64,000 nt of DNA from Bin87 sp965208015. Its GTDB lineage: Bacteria; Chloroflexota; Dehalococcoidia; Lucifugimonadales; UBA3495. The position numbers and the translations under genes are program-made. The stretch is from positions 1,488,001 through 1,552,000 of the forward strand of contig OZ242309.1 of the NCBI GenBank assembly GCA_965208015.1. Direction: 5' to 3'. How positions within the stretch are numbered: position 1 is the first letter of the stretch; the number at the start of each line of letters is the position of its first letter. The notes beneath the pieces were generated by a model, which worked only from the letters and a program-made list of their open reading frames with translations, was not told where the DNA came from and did not search any database. This document shows positions 1 to 8,888 of this stretch, piece by piece.

Positions 1-50
1 CCATTGGACCTACCGCGACGCGATGTGACCAAATTGAAGGAGCCACCCCC

Positions 51-1073
51 ATGCGAGTTGTTTATTCCCTGCGATCCCGAGACCTGAACGCCGTGGCCGC
101 CGAAGCGGCTTGGGCGGAGTCCATGGGATACGACGGCGTTTCCACCAACGAAACCGCCCATGATCCCTTCCTGCCTCTGGCCGTGGCGGCCACGTCGACC
201 AGTCGCGTGACCCTGGAAACGCACGTGGCTATCGCCTTCCCCCGGTCTCCCATGGTGGTGGCCTATACGGCGCGAGACCTCCAGGACAACAGCAGCGGGC
301 GGTTCCGCCTTGGTCTGGGAACGCAGGTGAAGGGGCACATTGAGCGGAGGTTCTCCACCCGGTGGACCGGGTCGGCCGGGCCTCGCCTGCGGGAGTACGT
401 CCAATCCCTGCACGCCATCTGGAACTGCTGGGACACCGGCAGCAACTTGGAATACGCCGGAGATTTCTACCAGTTCTCGCTGATGACGCCATTCTTCAAC
501 CCCGGACCCAGCGAGTACGCGCATCCCGAGGTGTTCACCGCCGCCGTCAACGGGTACAACTGCCTGGTGGCCGGGGAATGCAGCGACGGCCTGATGCTGC
601 ACAGCCTGGTGTCCCCGGAGTACGTGCGTCAGGTAGTGCAGCCCAACGTCGCCGAGGGCGCGCGCCGCGCGGGTCGAAATGCTGAGGACGTATCCGTGGT
701 CGGCGGGGGGTTCATCGTCACCGGGCCCAACCGGGCCGCCATCGCCGAGGCCGCCGAGGAGACCAAGCGTCGCATCGCCTTCTACTCATCCACGCGAACC
801 TACTTCCCGGTGCTGGAATGCCACGGCTTCGAGGACATCGGCAAGCAGCTTCACGTCATGTCGCGCGAAGGCAAGTGGACCGAAATGGGTGATCTGGTCA
901 CCGACGAGATGCTCAACGCCTTTGCCATCATCGGCGAGTACGACGAAATCCCCGGCATGTTCAAAGAGCGGTACGGCGGACTGGTCGACGAGATGCACTT
1001 CTCCATCCAGACGACAACGGACGTGGAACAGGGACAGTTGCGGCGCATCGTCCGGGAGTTGCAGGAGCAGTAG
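51..1073 (+). CDS. LLM-class F420-dependent oxidoreductase (TIGR03617-like)
   Basis: 340 aa (beta/alpha)8 barrel of the bacterial-luciferase-like superfamily, predicted to be a cytosolic flavin/F420-dependent oxidoreductase; the substrate cannot be told. Seen: the family pattern GYDGVSTNE near residue 26, DPFLPLA near 38, VAIAFPRSPM near 58 and SGRFRLGLGTQVKGHIERR near 81, which matches the MSMEG_2256-like subgroup, whose members are usually about 330 aa. GAAGGAG lies 9 nt before the ATG. It is followed after 8 nt by an unrelated nuclease-like gene, so the two are probably co-transcribed. The npdG gene at 45.5 kb supports F420 use in this organism. Family assignment is firm, cofactor is inferred. 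Confidence 0.88.
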   Translation: MRVVYSLRSRDLNAVAAEAAWAESMGYDGVSTNETAHDPFLPLAVAATSTSRVTLETHVAIAFPRSPMVVAYTARDLQDNSSGRFRLGLGTQVKGHIERRFSTRWTGSAGPRLREYVQSLHAIWNCWDTGSNLEYAGDFYQFSLMTPFFNPGPSEYAHPEVFTAAVNGYNCLVAGECSDGLMLHSLVSPEYVRQVVQPNVAEGARRAGRNAEDVSVVGGGFIVTGPNRAAIAEAAEETKRRIAFYSSTRTYFPVLECHGFEDIGKQLHVMSREGKWTEMGDLVTDEMLNAFAIIGEYDEIPGMFKERYGGLVDEMHFSIQTTTDVEQGQLRRIVRELQEQ

Positions 1074-1081
1074 GACATCTG

Positions 1082-1798
1082 ATGGATGACGCGCCGCCGG
1101 TTCCTCCCCTGGATCCCGCGCGGTTCAAGCTGGGCAGCGAGTCGGACCTCGCCTACGCGCTGAAATGGGAAGCGTGGGAATGGCTATACTTCTCGGCGCG
1201 ATGCCGGTGCATCGGGCTGGAGGTCCGGCTACAGGGGCCCTGGGGAGCCGTGGTAGACGTGGTGGGGGTCGGACCGGGCAATGCTATCTACGTGGTGGAA
1301 GTAAAGGCGTCCCGAGCCGACTTCGCCCGCGACAACCACACTGAAGCGGACATCGACCGTCTGCGGCAGCAACAGGACTCACTCCACCGGCGTATCGAAT
1401 TGACTAACGAACCTGGTTACCAGTCCCGGAACGGGGACAACAATCGACTGGAACAGGAGGCCGAGCGGTTGCGGGAACGGTTGGCGACGGTCTCAACCAA
1501 GTTTCACAGTCCGCGTTTTCTGAGTATCGCCGACTACCATTACATCATGGCCCCACGTGGTGTGGTGCTGGCCGAAATGATCCCGCCCGGCTGGGGTTTG
1601 CTGGAACCCGGCCCCATCGAAGTCGCGGCGGCGGCGGCCAAAGCGATCCGCAAGAACACCGGCATCGTTTCGAACGCGCTGCGGGCCGTTGCTCGCGCGA
1701 ATACCACAGCCATGATGCGGGCGCATGGGGTCACGTTCAGCGCGGACGGAGCAGAGTTTCCCCCAGTGATAATGAGATCAACTCCAACGCACCCCTAG
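1082..1798 (+). CDS. MmcB-like / restriction-fold nuclease-like protein
   Basis: 238 aa, cytosolic. Residues about 45-80 read GAVVDVVGVGPGNAIYVVEV followed by KASRADFARD, that is D-x(n)-E-x-K in the arrangement of a PD-(D/E)XK nuclease core and close to the MmcB-like family (E-V-K-x-S-R-x-D-F). Residues about 85-140 are a charged, heptad-like helix (many R, E, Q), probably an insertion; the C-terminal part is Ala-rich and helical. The start is 8 nt after the upstream oxidoreductase stop, with AGG 7 nt before ATG. Function in DNA repair or DNA cleavage is inference from the core motif; no methylase partner is nearby. Confidence 0.6.
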   Translation: MDDAPPVPPLDPARFKLGSESDLAYALKWEAWEWLYFSARCRCIGLEVRLQGPWGAVVDVVGVGPGNAIYVVEVKASRADFARDNHTEADIDRLRQQQDSLHRRIELTNEPGYQSRNGDNNRLEQEAERLRERLATVSTKFHSPRFLSIADYHYIMAPRGVVLAEMIPPGWGLLEPGPIEVAAAAAKAIRKNTGIVSNALRAVARANTTAMMRAHGVTFSADGAEFPPVIMRSTPTHP

Positions 1799-1843
1799 CG
1801 TCGATTGAAAGCACGCTTGCGAACCGGTTACCGGAGGACGAAC

Positions 1844-2449
1844 ATGCCAGAAATCACCATTGATCCGAGAACCACCGCGCTTCTGATCCAGGACATGCAG
1901 AACGAGTTGATCAAGGGCGGCACTATGCCCGTACAACCGCTGTCGGGCGCAGAAATCATCGGCAGCAGCGTCCGCCTGCTGGAAAAGGCCCGGGCGTCGG
2001 GCATGGCAGTGATCTACGTGGTCGTCAACCGCCGGCCTGATCGTCGCGACGCTCCGCGGCCACCTTTCGGAGCGCCGGCCAGCGCCGCCGATGCCGGTCC
2101 TCGCCTTACCGCCGGAACGCACGACGCCGAAGTGGTCGAAGAACTCGCCCCGCGGCCGGAAGATCCCGTCGTGATCAAGCACACCACGAGCCCGTTCAAC
2201 ACCACCGACATCGAGGTTTACCTCCGTCGGTTCGGGATAACCACGCTCATCCTGACGGGATATTCGACCACCGGCGTGGTGGAGGGATCGCTGCGCGACG
2301 CCCGCGACAAGGACTACGACTGCATTGTGGTGCGGGACTGCTGCGCGGCCGGCACGGCCACAGAGCACGATGTGTGCATGGACATCGTCTTCCCGCGCAT
2401 GGCGTGGGTGGCAACGACGGACGAGGTGATAGGCGCGATAGCTGCCTGA
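1844..2449 (+). CDS. Isochorismatase-fold hydrolase without the catalytic Cys
   Basis: 201 aa. The isochorismatase/cysteine hydrolase fold is shown by LLIQDMQNELIKGG (Asp of the triad, residue about 15), DPVVIKHTTSPFNTT (Lys, about 107) and TGYSTTGVVEGSLRDAR (about 140). In amidohydrolases of this fold the last motif reads G-x-x-T-x-x-C-V; here the nucleophile position is Val, preceded by Gly. The protein may therefore act like EntB/PhzD-type enzymes, which hydrolyse a vinyl ether without a Cys nucleophile, or be inactive. Start chosen because GGAGG sits 6 nt before this ATG, which opens MPEITIDPRTTALL. Substrate unknown. Confidence 0.82.
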   Translation: MPEITIDPRTTALLIQDMQNELIKGGTMPVQPLSGAEIIGSSVRLLEKARASGMAVIYVVVNRRPDRRDAPRPPFGAPASAADAGPRLTAGTHDAEVVEELAPRPEDPVVIKHTTSPFNTTDIEVYLRRFGITTLILTGYSTTGVVEGSLRDARDKDYDCIVVRDCCAAGTATEHDVCMDIVFPRMAWVATTDEVIGAIAA

Positions 2450-2471
2450 GTTGTCCGGGTCGCGATGCGAT

Positions 2472-3134
2472 CTATTCCGTGGGTGAATCGCGGTCAGCCA
2501 ATGCGTACCAGTACACTTGCCCGCTGTCGATTGTGTCCTGAATGCGGTAGTCGTTACGAACGCTGGCGATGGCCGAGTGGGCAGGTTGACCAGTGAAGCG
2601 AGCCAGGAATACGGCGTTTCTGACGGAGCGACGGGTATCGCGTTCGTCTCCGGTATTCGAAGCTTCTACGGCAATGTAGTGAATATTGCCGTCCGAGTCG
2701 GCGGCTTCTATGACCAAATCGGCGCGGCGGAAACTTTGCAGTTGAGACGTGGCTATACCGGATGTATCCGAGGCGCGGAGCAATTCCCGCAGGTCATCCC
2801 TGCTCAATACGCGCATCATCTGGAACCCCATATGCTCGGCGATGTCAGGGGCCTCGCCAATGGCGGTGCTCCGGGCATATTCGCCACGCATATTCGAGAT
2901 GTCGTCCTCGATCCTGGAAAACCGCCGGTCGGCTCGCTCCATGAAACCTTCCACACGGTCGTTGAATTGCCGCTGCTCGTCAATGAACTGCTCGGTTTTC
3001 GCCGCGAACTGGTCGAACCGCGCCGGCAGGTTCATCAGTTCCTCGGTGAGAATTTCCCTCCGAACCGCCTCTTTCCACTCCGGGTTTTCCCGCAGTGCGC
3101 GCAGCAGATCCTCAGCTGTATTGATCGTGACCAC
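2472..3134 (-). CDS. Coiled-coil protein with C-terminal nuclease-like domain
   Basis: 220 aa, GTG start. Residues about 1-95 are helical and coiled-coil prone, with repeated Phe/Glu/Arg spacing (RFDQFAAKTEQFIDEQRQFN and on). Residues about 130-200 include RADLVIEAADSDGNIHYIAV followed by EAS, a D-x(n)-E-x pattern reminiscent of the restriction-endonuclease fold, although Lys is replaced by Ser. No exact function is recognised. It lies convergent to the isochorismatase-fold gene (22 nt apart) and has no clear operon partner. A weak AGGG lies upstream of GTG. Confidence 0.55.
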   Translation of the reverse strand: MVTINTAEDLLRALRENPEWKEAVRREILTEELMNLPARFDQFAAKTEQFIDEQRQFNDRVEGFMERADRRFSRIEDDISNMRGEYARSTAIGEAPDIAEHMGFQMMRVLSRDDLRELLRASDTSGIATSQLQSFRRADLVIEAADSDGNIHYIAVEASNTGDERDTRRSVRNAVFLARFTGQPAHSAIASVRNDYRIQDTIDSGQVYWYALADRDSPTE

Positions 3135-3177
3135 GCCAGTTGCCCTACCAGTCCATTATACGGCCTTCGGTCGACGC

Positions 3178-3990
3178 TTACCGGTTCAGCAACCACCACT
3201 CGTCCGTGCCCAGGTTGAAGTCGATGCGCCGGAACCCTTCGGCGAAGGGCACGCCGCAGCGCTCCCCTTGGAGACGGCAACCTTCGGTCATCCGGTCCAG
3301 GCGCTGGGAACGGGTACGGGCGCTGATCTGTGAAGCGTGCTGGCTCAGGGCTTCGGCTTTTCGGAGGATGTGCTCCTCGGTGATGGAGATGAAGGTGTCC
3401 GGCCGTTCGGACCCCCATAGCAGAGCCTCCCGGACCCGGTGCGGTTCCAATCCTTCATCCTCGATCTGCTCCGGAAAATCCTGCCAGCTCCACGCATACG
3501 TGAAAGCAGCGTCCAATGCGGCCTGCCCACTGTGGCGATGGTCCCGGTGGGTGTGCGAGGTGACGCGGTAGGGGTCGATACCGAAAACCACTTCCGGCTT
3601 GTGCCGGCGAATTTCGCGGACAACCTGCCCGCGATAGGCGTGGGTATCTTCCAGCTCGCCGTCACCGTAGCGGAGGAACACTACCTCGGCGACACCAAGC
3701 ACGTTGGCGGCATTCTGCTGCTCAATCTCGCGTGTCGCCGCCAGCGACTCGGGCGTGAACGAGCGGTCGCCGGTGCCCTTGTTGCCGTTGGTGCACATCA
3801 GGATCACCACCTTGGTGCCCGACTCGGCGATCCATTTGGCCATGGTTGCGCCGCATCCGCCCTCGGCGTCGTCGGGATGGGGAGTGACCACAAGGGCGCT
3901 CCGCGGCGCGTCGGTCATCACCCTGGGCTCCGGGGCGTATTCCTGATTGGGGTATCCCCAGCCGTCGATTCCGTGTGGTCTGCTGGTCAT
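3178..3990 (-). CDS. PIG-L/LmbE family deacetylase
   Basis: 270 aa zinc-dependent N-deacetylase of the GlcNAc-PI/mycothiol (LmbE-like) superfamily. Seen: VVTPHPDDAEGGCG (the metal-binding H-P-D-D motif, residue about 35) and TSHTHRDHRHSGQAALDA (the second metal-binding H-x-D-H motif, about 150). The start at 3990 is preceded by GGAG 6 nt upstream; an internal Met (MTDAPRSALVV) is the alternative. One copy of the GGGGCGAAT palindrome lies between this gene and the aldehyde dehydrogenase upstream of it. The substrate is unknown; a second, distinct PIG-L protein lies at 42.0 kb. Confidence 0.85.
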   Translation of the reverse strand: MTSRPHGIDGWGYPNQEYAPEPRVMTDAPRSALVVTPHPDDAEGGCGATMAKWIAESGTKVVILMCTNGNKGTGDRSFTPESLAATREIEQQNAANVLGVAEVVFLRYGDGELEDTHAYRGQVVREIRRHKPEVVFGIDPYRVTSHTHRDHRHSGQAALDAAFTYAWSWQDFPEQIEDEGLEPHRVREALLWGSERPDTFISITEEHILRKAEALSQHASQISARTRSQRLDRMTEGCRLQGERCGVPFAEGFRRIDFNLGTDEWWLLNR

Positions 3991-4018
3991 ATCACACTCC
4001 GTGGTCTTGGAATGGGTA

Positions 4019-4040
4019 GGGGCGAATGAATATTCGCCCC
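4019..4040. repeat. REP-like palindrome, copy 1 of 6
   Basis: GGGGCGAAT, loop GAAT, ATTCGCCCC: a perfect 9-bp inverted repeat between two minus-strand genes. Five more copies with the same arms occur in the window. Confidence 0.85.
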
Positions 4041-4082
4041 CGTATGGTCTGCTTGGTTTTCCCGACGCGGATTGCGTCAATG

Positions 4083-5501
4083 CTAACCGCCGAGGTGGAA
4101 CACGACCATCTTGAGCTCGGTCATCTCCTCAATGGCGTAGGCGGGGCCTTCCTTGCCCATGCCGCTGTCCTTGAGGCCGCCGTAGGGCATGACGTCAGCG
4201 CGCCATTGCGGCGAGGAATTGATGTGCAGGTTGCCGGAGTGGACCTCCTGCGCGAATTTCATGGCCCAGTCCACGTTCTGGGTGAAAATGCCTGCTGAAA
4301 GTCCGAAGCGCGTGTCATTTGCCTTGGCGATGGCATCGTCGATGTCATCAAAGGCGCTGACGGCAACGGCGGGGCCGAAGAGTTCCTCGCGAGATATGAG
4401 CATCTCGGGGCGGGCATCCGCCACCACGGTAGCGGAGTGGAGGGTCCCTTCGCGGTCACCACCGGCGATTACGCGGGCGCCCTGGCCCACGGCCTCAGCG
4501 ATCCAACTCTCGACCCGCACCGCATCGGTTTCGCGGATCATCGGCCCCATCTTGACGTCCTCGTCAAAGGGGTTGCCGACGCTGAACTCCTGGGTGGGCT
4601 TGACCAGCGCGTCGAGCAGGTCGGCGTAAATAGTGCGGGCGGCAAAGACGCGCTGCGTGGAGATGCACACCTGACCGGCGTTGGCGAATCCGCTGGAGAC
4701 GGTGGCGGCGGCGACTTTCTCAATGTCCGCGTCGGACATGATGATCAGGGGGCTGTTGGAGCCCAGTTCCATCGTCACCTTCTTGATGCCGGCATTGCGG
4801 CAGATCTGGTCGCCGACCTCCATGCTGCCGGTGAAGGTGATCTTGCGGACGTCGGACGATCCGGTGATGGCGTCGCCGATTTCGGCGCCCGACCCGGTGA
4901 TAGTCTGAATGGCCTCCCCGGGAAGACCGGCTTCCAGCAGGATCTCCGTGAGCTTCAGGGCAGACAGCGGGGTGTCCCCGGCGGGCTTCAGGATGACGGC
5001 GTTGCCGCCAGCCAAAGCCGGCCCCACCTTGTGGCACACCAGGTTGAGCGGGAAGTTGAACGGCGCGATGGCCGCCACAACGCCCACGGGCACGCGGATG
5101 GTGAAGCCAAACTGATTCACCACCCCCGGTGCGGAGTCCAGCGGAACCGTCTCCCCGTGCAGGCGCTTGGCTTCCTCGGCGGATAGCGTGATGGTCTGGA
5201 CGGCACGCTGGACCTCGGCGCGGCCTTCGGCGATGACCTTTCCCTCTTCGCGGGTTATGGTTTCAGCGAGATCGTCGGCACGCTCTTCCATGAGGTCGGC
5301 GGCGCGCTTGAGGATGGTGTAGCGACGATGTGACGGCAATTTGGCCATCACCGCGGCGCCGCGAACCGCGCTGGCGATGGCAGCCTGCACGTCGGCGGCA
5401 GAACCGCGGGGGACGGTGTCGAATGCAGACTGATCGAAAGGATTGATGACCGGCATCTTCTCATCGCGGTCGACCCACTCGCCGCAGATGTACATGCGCA
5501 T
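4083..5501 (-). CDS. NAD(P)-dependent aldehyde dehydrogenase
   Basis: 472 aa, the usual ALDH superfamily length. Oxidises an aldehyde to a carboxylate with NAD(P). Seen: the fold-specific APFNFPLN near residue 147, catalytic Glu in TMELGSNSPLII (about 245), catalytic Cys in GFANAGQVCISTQRVF (about 280), and SGNLHINSSPQWRADVMPYG near the C terminus. It resembles the lactaldehyde/glyceraldehyde-3-phosphate (non-phosphorylating) branch, but the substrate cannot be set. The start at 5501 has AGGAG 7 nt upstream; the longer frame to 5543 has no such signal. A TACAAT -10 element lies about 66 nt upstream. Confidence 0.9.
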   Translation of the reverse strand: MRMYICGEWVDRDEKMPVINPFDQSAFDTVPRGSAADVQAAIASAVRGAAVMAKLPSHRRYTILKRAADLMEERADDLAETITREEGKVIAEGRAEVQRAVQTITLSAEEAKRLHGETVPLDSAPGVVNQFGFTIRVPVGVVAAIAPFNFPLNLVCHKVGPALAGGNAVILKPAGDTPLSALKLTEILLEAGLPGEAIQTITGSGAEIGDAITGSSDVRKITFTGSMEVGDQICRNAGIKKVTMELGSNSPLIIMSDADIEKVAAATVSSGFANAGQVCISTQRVFAARTIYADLLDALVKPTQEFSVGNPFDEDVKMGPMIRETDAVRVESWIAEAVGQGARVIAGGDREGTLHSATVVADARPEMLISREELFGPAVAVSAFDDIDDAIAKANDTRFGLSAGIFTQNVDWAMKFAQEVHSGNLHINSSPQWRADVMPYGGLKDSGMGKEGPAYAIEEMTELKMVVFHLGG

Positions 5502-5567
5502 GACGAAACTCCTGGTACAGCAACCGAAAACGGACCCGCCCACGCACGACGCGTGGCGGCGGCGACC

Positions 5568-5573
5568 ATTGTA
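5568..5573 (-). promoter_or_regulatory. Possible -10 element for the aldehyde dehydrogenase gene
   Basis: TACAAT on the minus strand, about 66 nt before the ALDH start; no convincing -35 box. The same hexamer precedes several other minus-strand genes here. Confidence 0.35.
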
Positions 5574-5593
5574 CTACACGAGCCCGGAACCGA

Positions 5594-6271
5594 TTATTCG
5601 GCTTCGGTCTTGACCTCGCTCTCGCCCAGGACGATGCTGCGCCCGGTATTGGTCACCTTGTAGTGGCCGGACAGACCGGGGATTCGCTCCAGCCAACGGA
5701 ACTTGGTGCGGGCGGCATTGCGCAGCGTCTGCACGAAGCTGTGCGGAATGGGCCAACCGGCCAGGGTGAACAGATGCTCCAGGCCGTCGGGATCGACGCT
5801 GGTTATGTTCAGATAGCGATGCGCCGCTTCGGCGGCAACCACCACCCGGCGCATGTCGCCCAACGGGTTGACGCGCTGGCAAAAGGCGATGTACTCATGC
5901 TCCGAAGGCGTCATCATTTCCGCGGACACCGTCGCGACCGGTGCGGGCTCACTGCTCGCCCCCGCAGGTGGCGGCGCGATCTGCATGACGGTGGCAGGAG
6001 GCGTGACCGCCGGGGCGCCGTTGGTCTCCGCGGGGACAACCGAAGCGAGTTGCGGCTCGGCCACATGTTGGGTTGAGCCGTTGGTCGCGGCATGTCCGTT
6101 GGAGTGCGCCGGAGGGTCCGGCGACTTCGCCATAGGCGCATCCGCCGAGGTCCCATTGGCACCGGTGAGCTGTGGCATGAATGAATGAAGGACTTCGCGG
6201 ACAAGTCCCGCATCGTCAGACTCAATGCAGATCTGACCGCCCCCCGGCAATGTGATGCTGAGCTTATTCAT
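5594..6271 (-). CDS. Hypothetical protein with Ala/Pro-rich linker and C-terminal domain
   Basis: 225 aa. Three parts are visible: residues 1-35 (MNKLSITLPGGGQICIESDD and on) form a short strand-rich segment; residues about 36-120 are low-complexity and rich in Pro, Ala, Thr and Ser, like a flexible linker; residues about 125-215 are a conserved-looking globular domain with winged-helix character (VDPDGLEHLFTLAGWPIP, then TKFRWLERIPGLSGHYKVT). No family recognised. The start is chosen where the ordered N-terminal segment begins; upstream codons look non-coding. No strong ribosome binding site. Confidence 0.55.
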   Translation of the reverse strand: MNKLSITLPGGGQICIESDDAGLVREVLHSFMPQLTGANGTSADAPMAKSPDPPAHSNGHAATNGSTQHVAEPQLASVVPAETNGAPAVTPPATVMQIAPPPAGASSEPAPVATVSAEMMTPSEHEYIAFCQRVNPLGDMRRVVVAAEAAHRYLNITSVDPDGLEHLFTLAGWPIPHSFVQTLRNAARTKFRWLERIPGLSGHYKVTNTGRSIVLGESEVKTEAE

Positions 6272-6423
6272 CCGACATACTCGATGGCGTACCTTTGCCA
6301 AACCAATACTAAAGTAACTCCGGGACGTGTGGCAAGGCAGGGAGCCGGCGGTTCCTGCGCAATCACCCGCCGGGCGACCCGGCGCTGGCGGTGCCTGACG
6401 TAGGCGGCGACCACACTCCCCAG

Positions 6424-6963
6424 CTACGTTACCTTCCTTAAGGAGTGAAGGAGGAAGAGTTTCTCTGACTCGCATGAGATGCCGGGCGGCGACACAAACT
6501 CAGGTTCGGCAATCGGGGTTACGCCACCGGGCATGATAGTGTCTCCCTCTCGCAATTCCGTACGCTCACCCCAGACGTCCACAAACTCAATCGCCTGAGA
6601 GGATGGATTCCAGGAAGTAGGCAACGGCCATACCGGCAAAACCGACTTCTGGTTCTCGAGAATCAACAGCACACAGCCAGTGGACATATCGAGTGTTGCG
6701 GGTCCGAGCGTGGCGTCATCGAAGATGCCAGCAGTGCTGGGATCCCATGTGGGGAAGTTAACTCTATCAACCTGCACCTCGGTCTCGCAGGCAGACCCTA
6801 GGAGCAAAACTGCCAACGCAGAAGCCAACAGCAAACAGCGCTCACGGCTCAGGGCATCCCTAACGCGCCGCCCCCGGGAATGGCCGTCGGTTCGCTCAGA
6901 AACGGACGGCGTCGCCGCCGAGTCCGGCGTGTCTTGATGTTCGGGGGCGGTCGGGCGGTTCAT
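6424..6963 (-). CDS. Putative lipoprotein
   Basis: 179 aa. A charged N-terminal leader of about 43 residues precedes a hydrophobic stretch LLLASALAVLLLGSAC whose LGSAC end resembles a lipobox, so the mature protein is probably lipid-anchored on the outer face of the membrane. The long, Arg-rich leader is unusual for a lipoprotein signal. The C-terminal half (TGCVLLILENQKSVLPVWPL and on, then REGDTIMPGG) is strand-rich. GGAG lies 6 nt before ATG. It follows uvrC by 40 nt on the same strand and may share its transcript; function unknown. Confidence 0.6.
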   Translation of the reverse strand: MNRPTAPEHQDTPDSAATPSVSERTDGHSRGRRVRDALSRERCLLLASALAVLLLGSACETEVQVDRVNFPTWDPSTAGIFDDATLGPATLDMSTGCVLLILENQKSVLPVWPLPTSWNPSSQAIEFVDVWGERTELREGDTIMPGGVTPIAEPEFVSPPGISCESEKLFLLHSLRKVT

Positions 6964-7003
6964 GGGAGTCTCCGAGCGACCGACACTGGATGCGTCGGTC
7001 CGG

Positions 7004-8860
7004 TCAGATGGTCTGTTTCAGGCGGACCGCGAGTGATCTGGTCAGGCCGGGAACGGCGGCAATCTCCTCGACGCTGGCGTCTTTAATCCCCTGGAGAGAG
7101 CCGAACCGGCGGAGCAACATGCGCTTCCGTTTGGGGCCAATGCCGGTAACCATGTCGATGGGCGATTTCAGGCTGCTCTTGGAGCGCAGGTTGCGGTGAA
7201 AGCTGATGGCGAACCGGTGGGCTTCATCGCGGATGCGCTGCATGAGGTAGAGCGCCTGGGAATCCCGGGGCAGGACGATGGGCTCTGGGGTATGGGGAAC
7301 GAATATCTCCTCGTTCTCCTTGGCCAGTGAACACAGCGGGATCTGCTCCAAACCCAGGTGCAGCATCACTTCCTGGGCTGCCGAAAGGTGGCCCTTGCCG
7401 CCGTCGATGACCACCAGGTCGGGCACCACACCCCAGTTATCGACCTTGCCTTCGGGGTCGGGGTTGGCGATGGACTGGCTCAGGCGCTTGAAGCGGCGGG
7501 TCAGCATCTCCTTCATGCTGGCGTAGTCGTCCACGCCGTCCACGGCCTTGATCTTGAACCGGCGGTAATCGCGGGTGCGAGGCTTGCCGTCGTCGAATAC
7601 GACCATGCTGCCGACCAGGTTGCTCCCCTGGATGTGGGAGATGTCGTAGCACTCCATGCGTCGCGGAGCCGTCGGCAGGCTGAGTTCCTCCTCCAGCTCG
7701 CTCAACGCGCCCTGGATGGCGTCGGAGCGGTTCAACCACTTGACGCGATGCTGGGCCAGGCCCTCCGCGGCGTTGGCGGCGACCACGTCCATCAGCTTCC
7801 GGTTCTCGCCACGCTGGGGGCGATAGAGCCGAACCGCGCCGCCGCGGCGACTGCGCAGGAAGTCCTGCAAGAGCTGGGCGTCCTCGGCGGGCGGATCGTG
7901 CTGCACCAAGACGATGGGAGGCACTTCCAGAGCGGTGGCGTAGAACTGCTGCACGAACTGGGCGATAATCTCGCCGGGTTCACCATCCTGGGGACCCTCC
8001 ATGAAGAAATGATCTCGCCCGATCAGCTTGCCGCGCCGGATGAAGAACACCTCCACCCAGGTCTCGTTGGCCGCCACGGATACCGCGATGGCGTCGAGGT
8101 CGGTCTGCCGGCCGGAATCGACCTTGACGGTGCGTTCCTCCTCGAATTTCTGGATGGCGGCCATCTGGTCGCGGAGCGCGGCGGCGCGCTCGAATTCCAG
8201 ATCCTCGGCGGCGGCCTCCATCTTGTCGCGGAGCTGACCAGTTACCATTTCGGTGTTCCCTTCCAGGAACAGGATCACCTGTTTGACTACTTCCGCGTAC
8301 TCGTCCTGCGTGGCGAGCCCGGCGCAGGGGCCCACGCAGCGGTGAATGTAGTATTCCAGGCAGGGACGGGGGTCGGTTCCCGTGATCCTCTTCGTGCAGG
8401 AACGGTACGGGAACAGCTTCTTGACCAGGTCCATGGACTGACGGACGCTGCCCGCGCTGGCAAAGGGGCCGAAATACCGCGCGCCATCCTTGTGAACGCC
8501 CCGGGTGATATACACGCGGGGAAAGTCTTCGGACAGGTCTACCTTCAGGTAGGGGTAGGTTTTGTCATCCTTGAGCCGGACGTTGAAGTAAGGCCGGTGG
8601 CGCTTGATGAGCGTATTCTCAAGGATCAGGGCCTCAGCCTCGGTGTCGGTGACGATGTATTCGAAGTCGGCCAGTTCGCTGACCATGCGTCGGGTTTTGC
8701 GATCCAGGCCGGCCGGAGAACCGAAGTAGGAACGGATTCGATTGCGCAGTACCGCAGCTTTACCAACGTAGATGACCACCCCGGCGGCGTTCTTCATCAA
8801 GTAAACGCCAGGGCGTTCCGGCGTCACCAATACGCGGTGGTCGAATTCCTGCCGAACCAC
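7004..8860 (-). CDS. uvrC: UvrABC system protein C
   Basis: 618 aa, typical UvrC length. It makes the 3' and 5' incisions in nucleotide excision repair after loading by UvrB. Domains in order: GIY-YIG nuclease (GVYLMKNAAGVVIYVGKA, residues about 18-35), Cys-containing region (CTKRITGTDPRPCLEYYIHR, about 155), UVR motif (about 205-235), RNase H-like endonuclease domain (ECYDISHIQGSNLVGSMVVF, about 400) and C-terminal helix-hairpin-helix pair (GIGPKRKRMLLRRFGSL, then VPGLTRSLAVRLKQ). GTG start, with GAGG and GGGA upstream. Product assignment is secure. Confidence 0.97.
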   Translation of the reverse strand: MVRQEFDHRVLVTPERPGVYLMKNAAGVVIYVGKAAVLRNRIRSYFGSPAGLDRKTRRMVSELADFEYIVTDTEAEALILENTLIKRHRPYFNVRLKDDKTYPYLKVDLSEDFPRVYITRGVHKDGARYFGPFASAGSVRQSMDLVKKLFPYRSCTKRITGTDPRPCLEYYIHRCVGPCAGLATQDEYAEVVKQVILFLEGNTEMVTGQLRDKMEAAAEDLEFERAAALRDQMAAIQKFEEERTVKVDSGRQTDLDAIAVSVAANETWVEVFFIRRGKLIGRDHFFMEGPQDGEPGEIIAQFVQQFYATALEVPPIVLVQHDPPAEDAQLLQDFLRSRRGGAVRLYRPQRGENRKLMDVVAANAAEGLAQHRVKWLNRSDAIQGALSELEEELSLPTAPRRMECYDISHIQGSNLVGSMVVFDDGKPRTRDYRRFKIKAVDGVDDYASMKEMLTRRFKRLSQSIANPDPEGKVDNWGVVPDLVVIDGGKGHLSAAQEVMLHLGLEQIPLCSLAKENEEIFVPHTPEPIVLPRDSQALYLMQRIRDEAHRFAISFHRNLRSKSSLKSPIDMVTGIGPKRKRMLLRRFGSLQGIKDASVEEIAAVPGLTRSLAVRLKQTI

Positions 8861-8888
8861 GATCCGATCCCTGCCTCATGCTCAGGGC

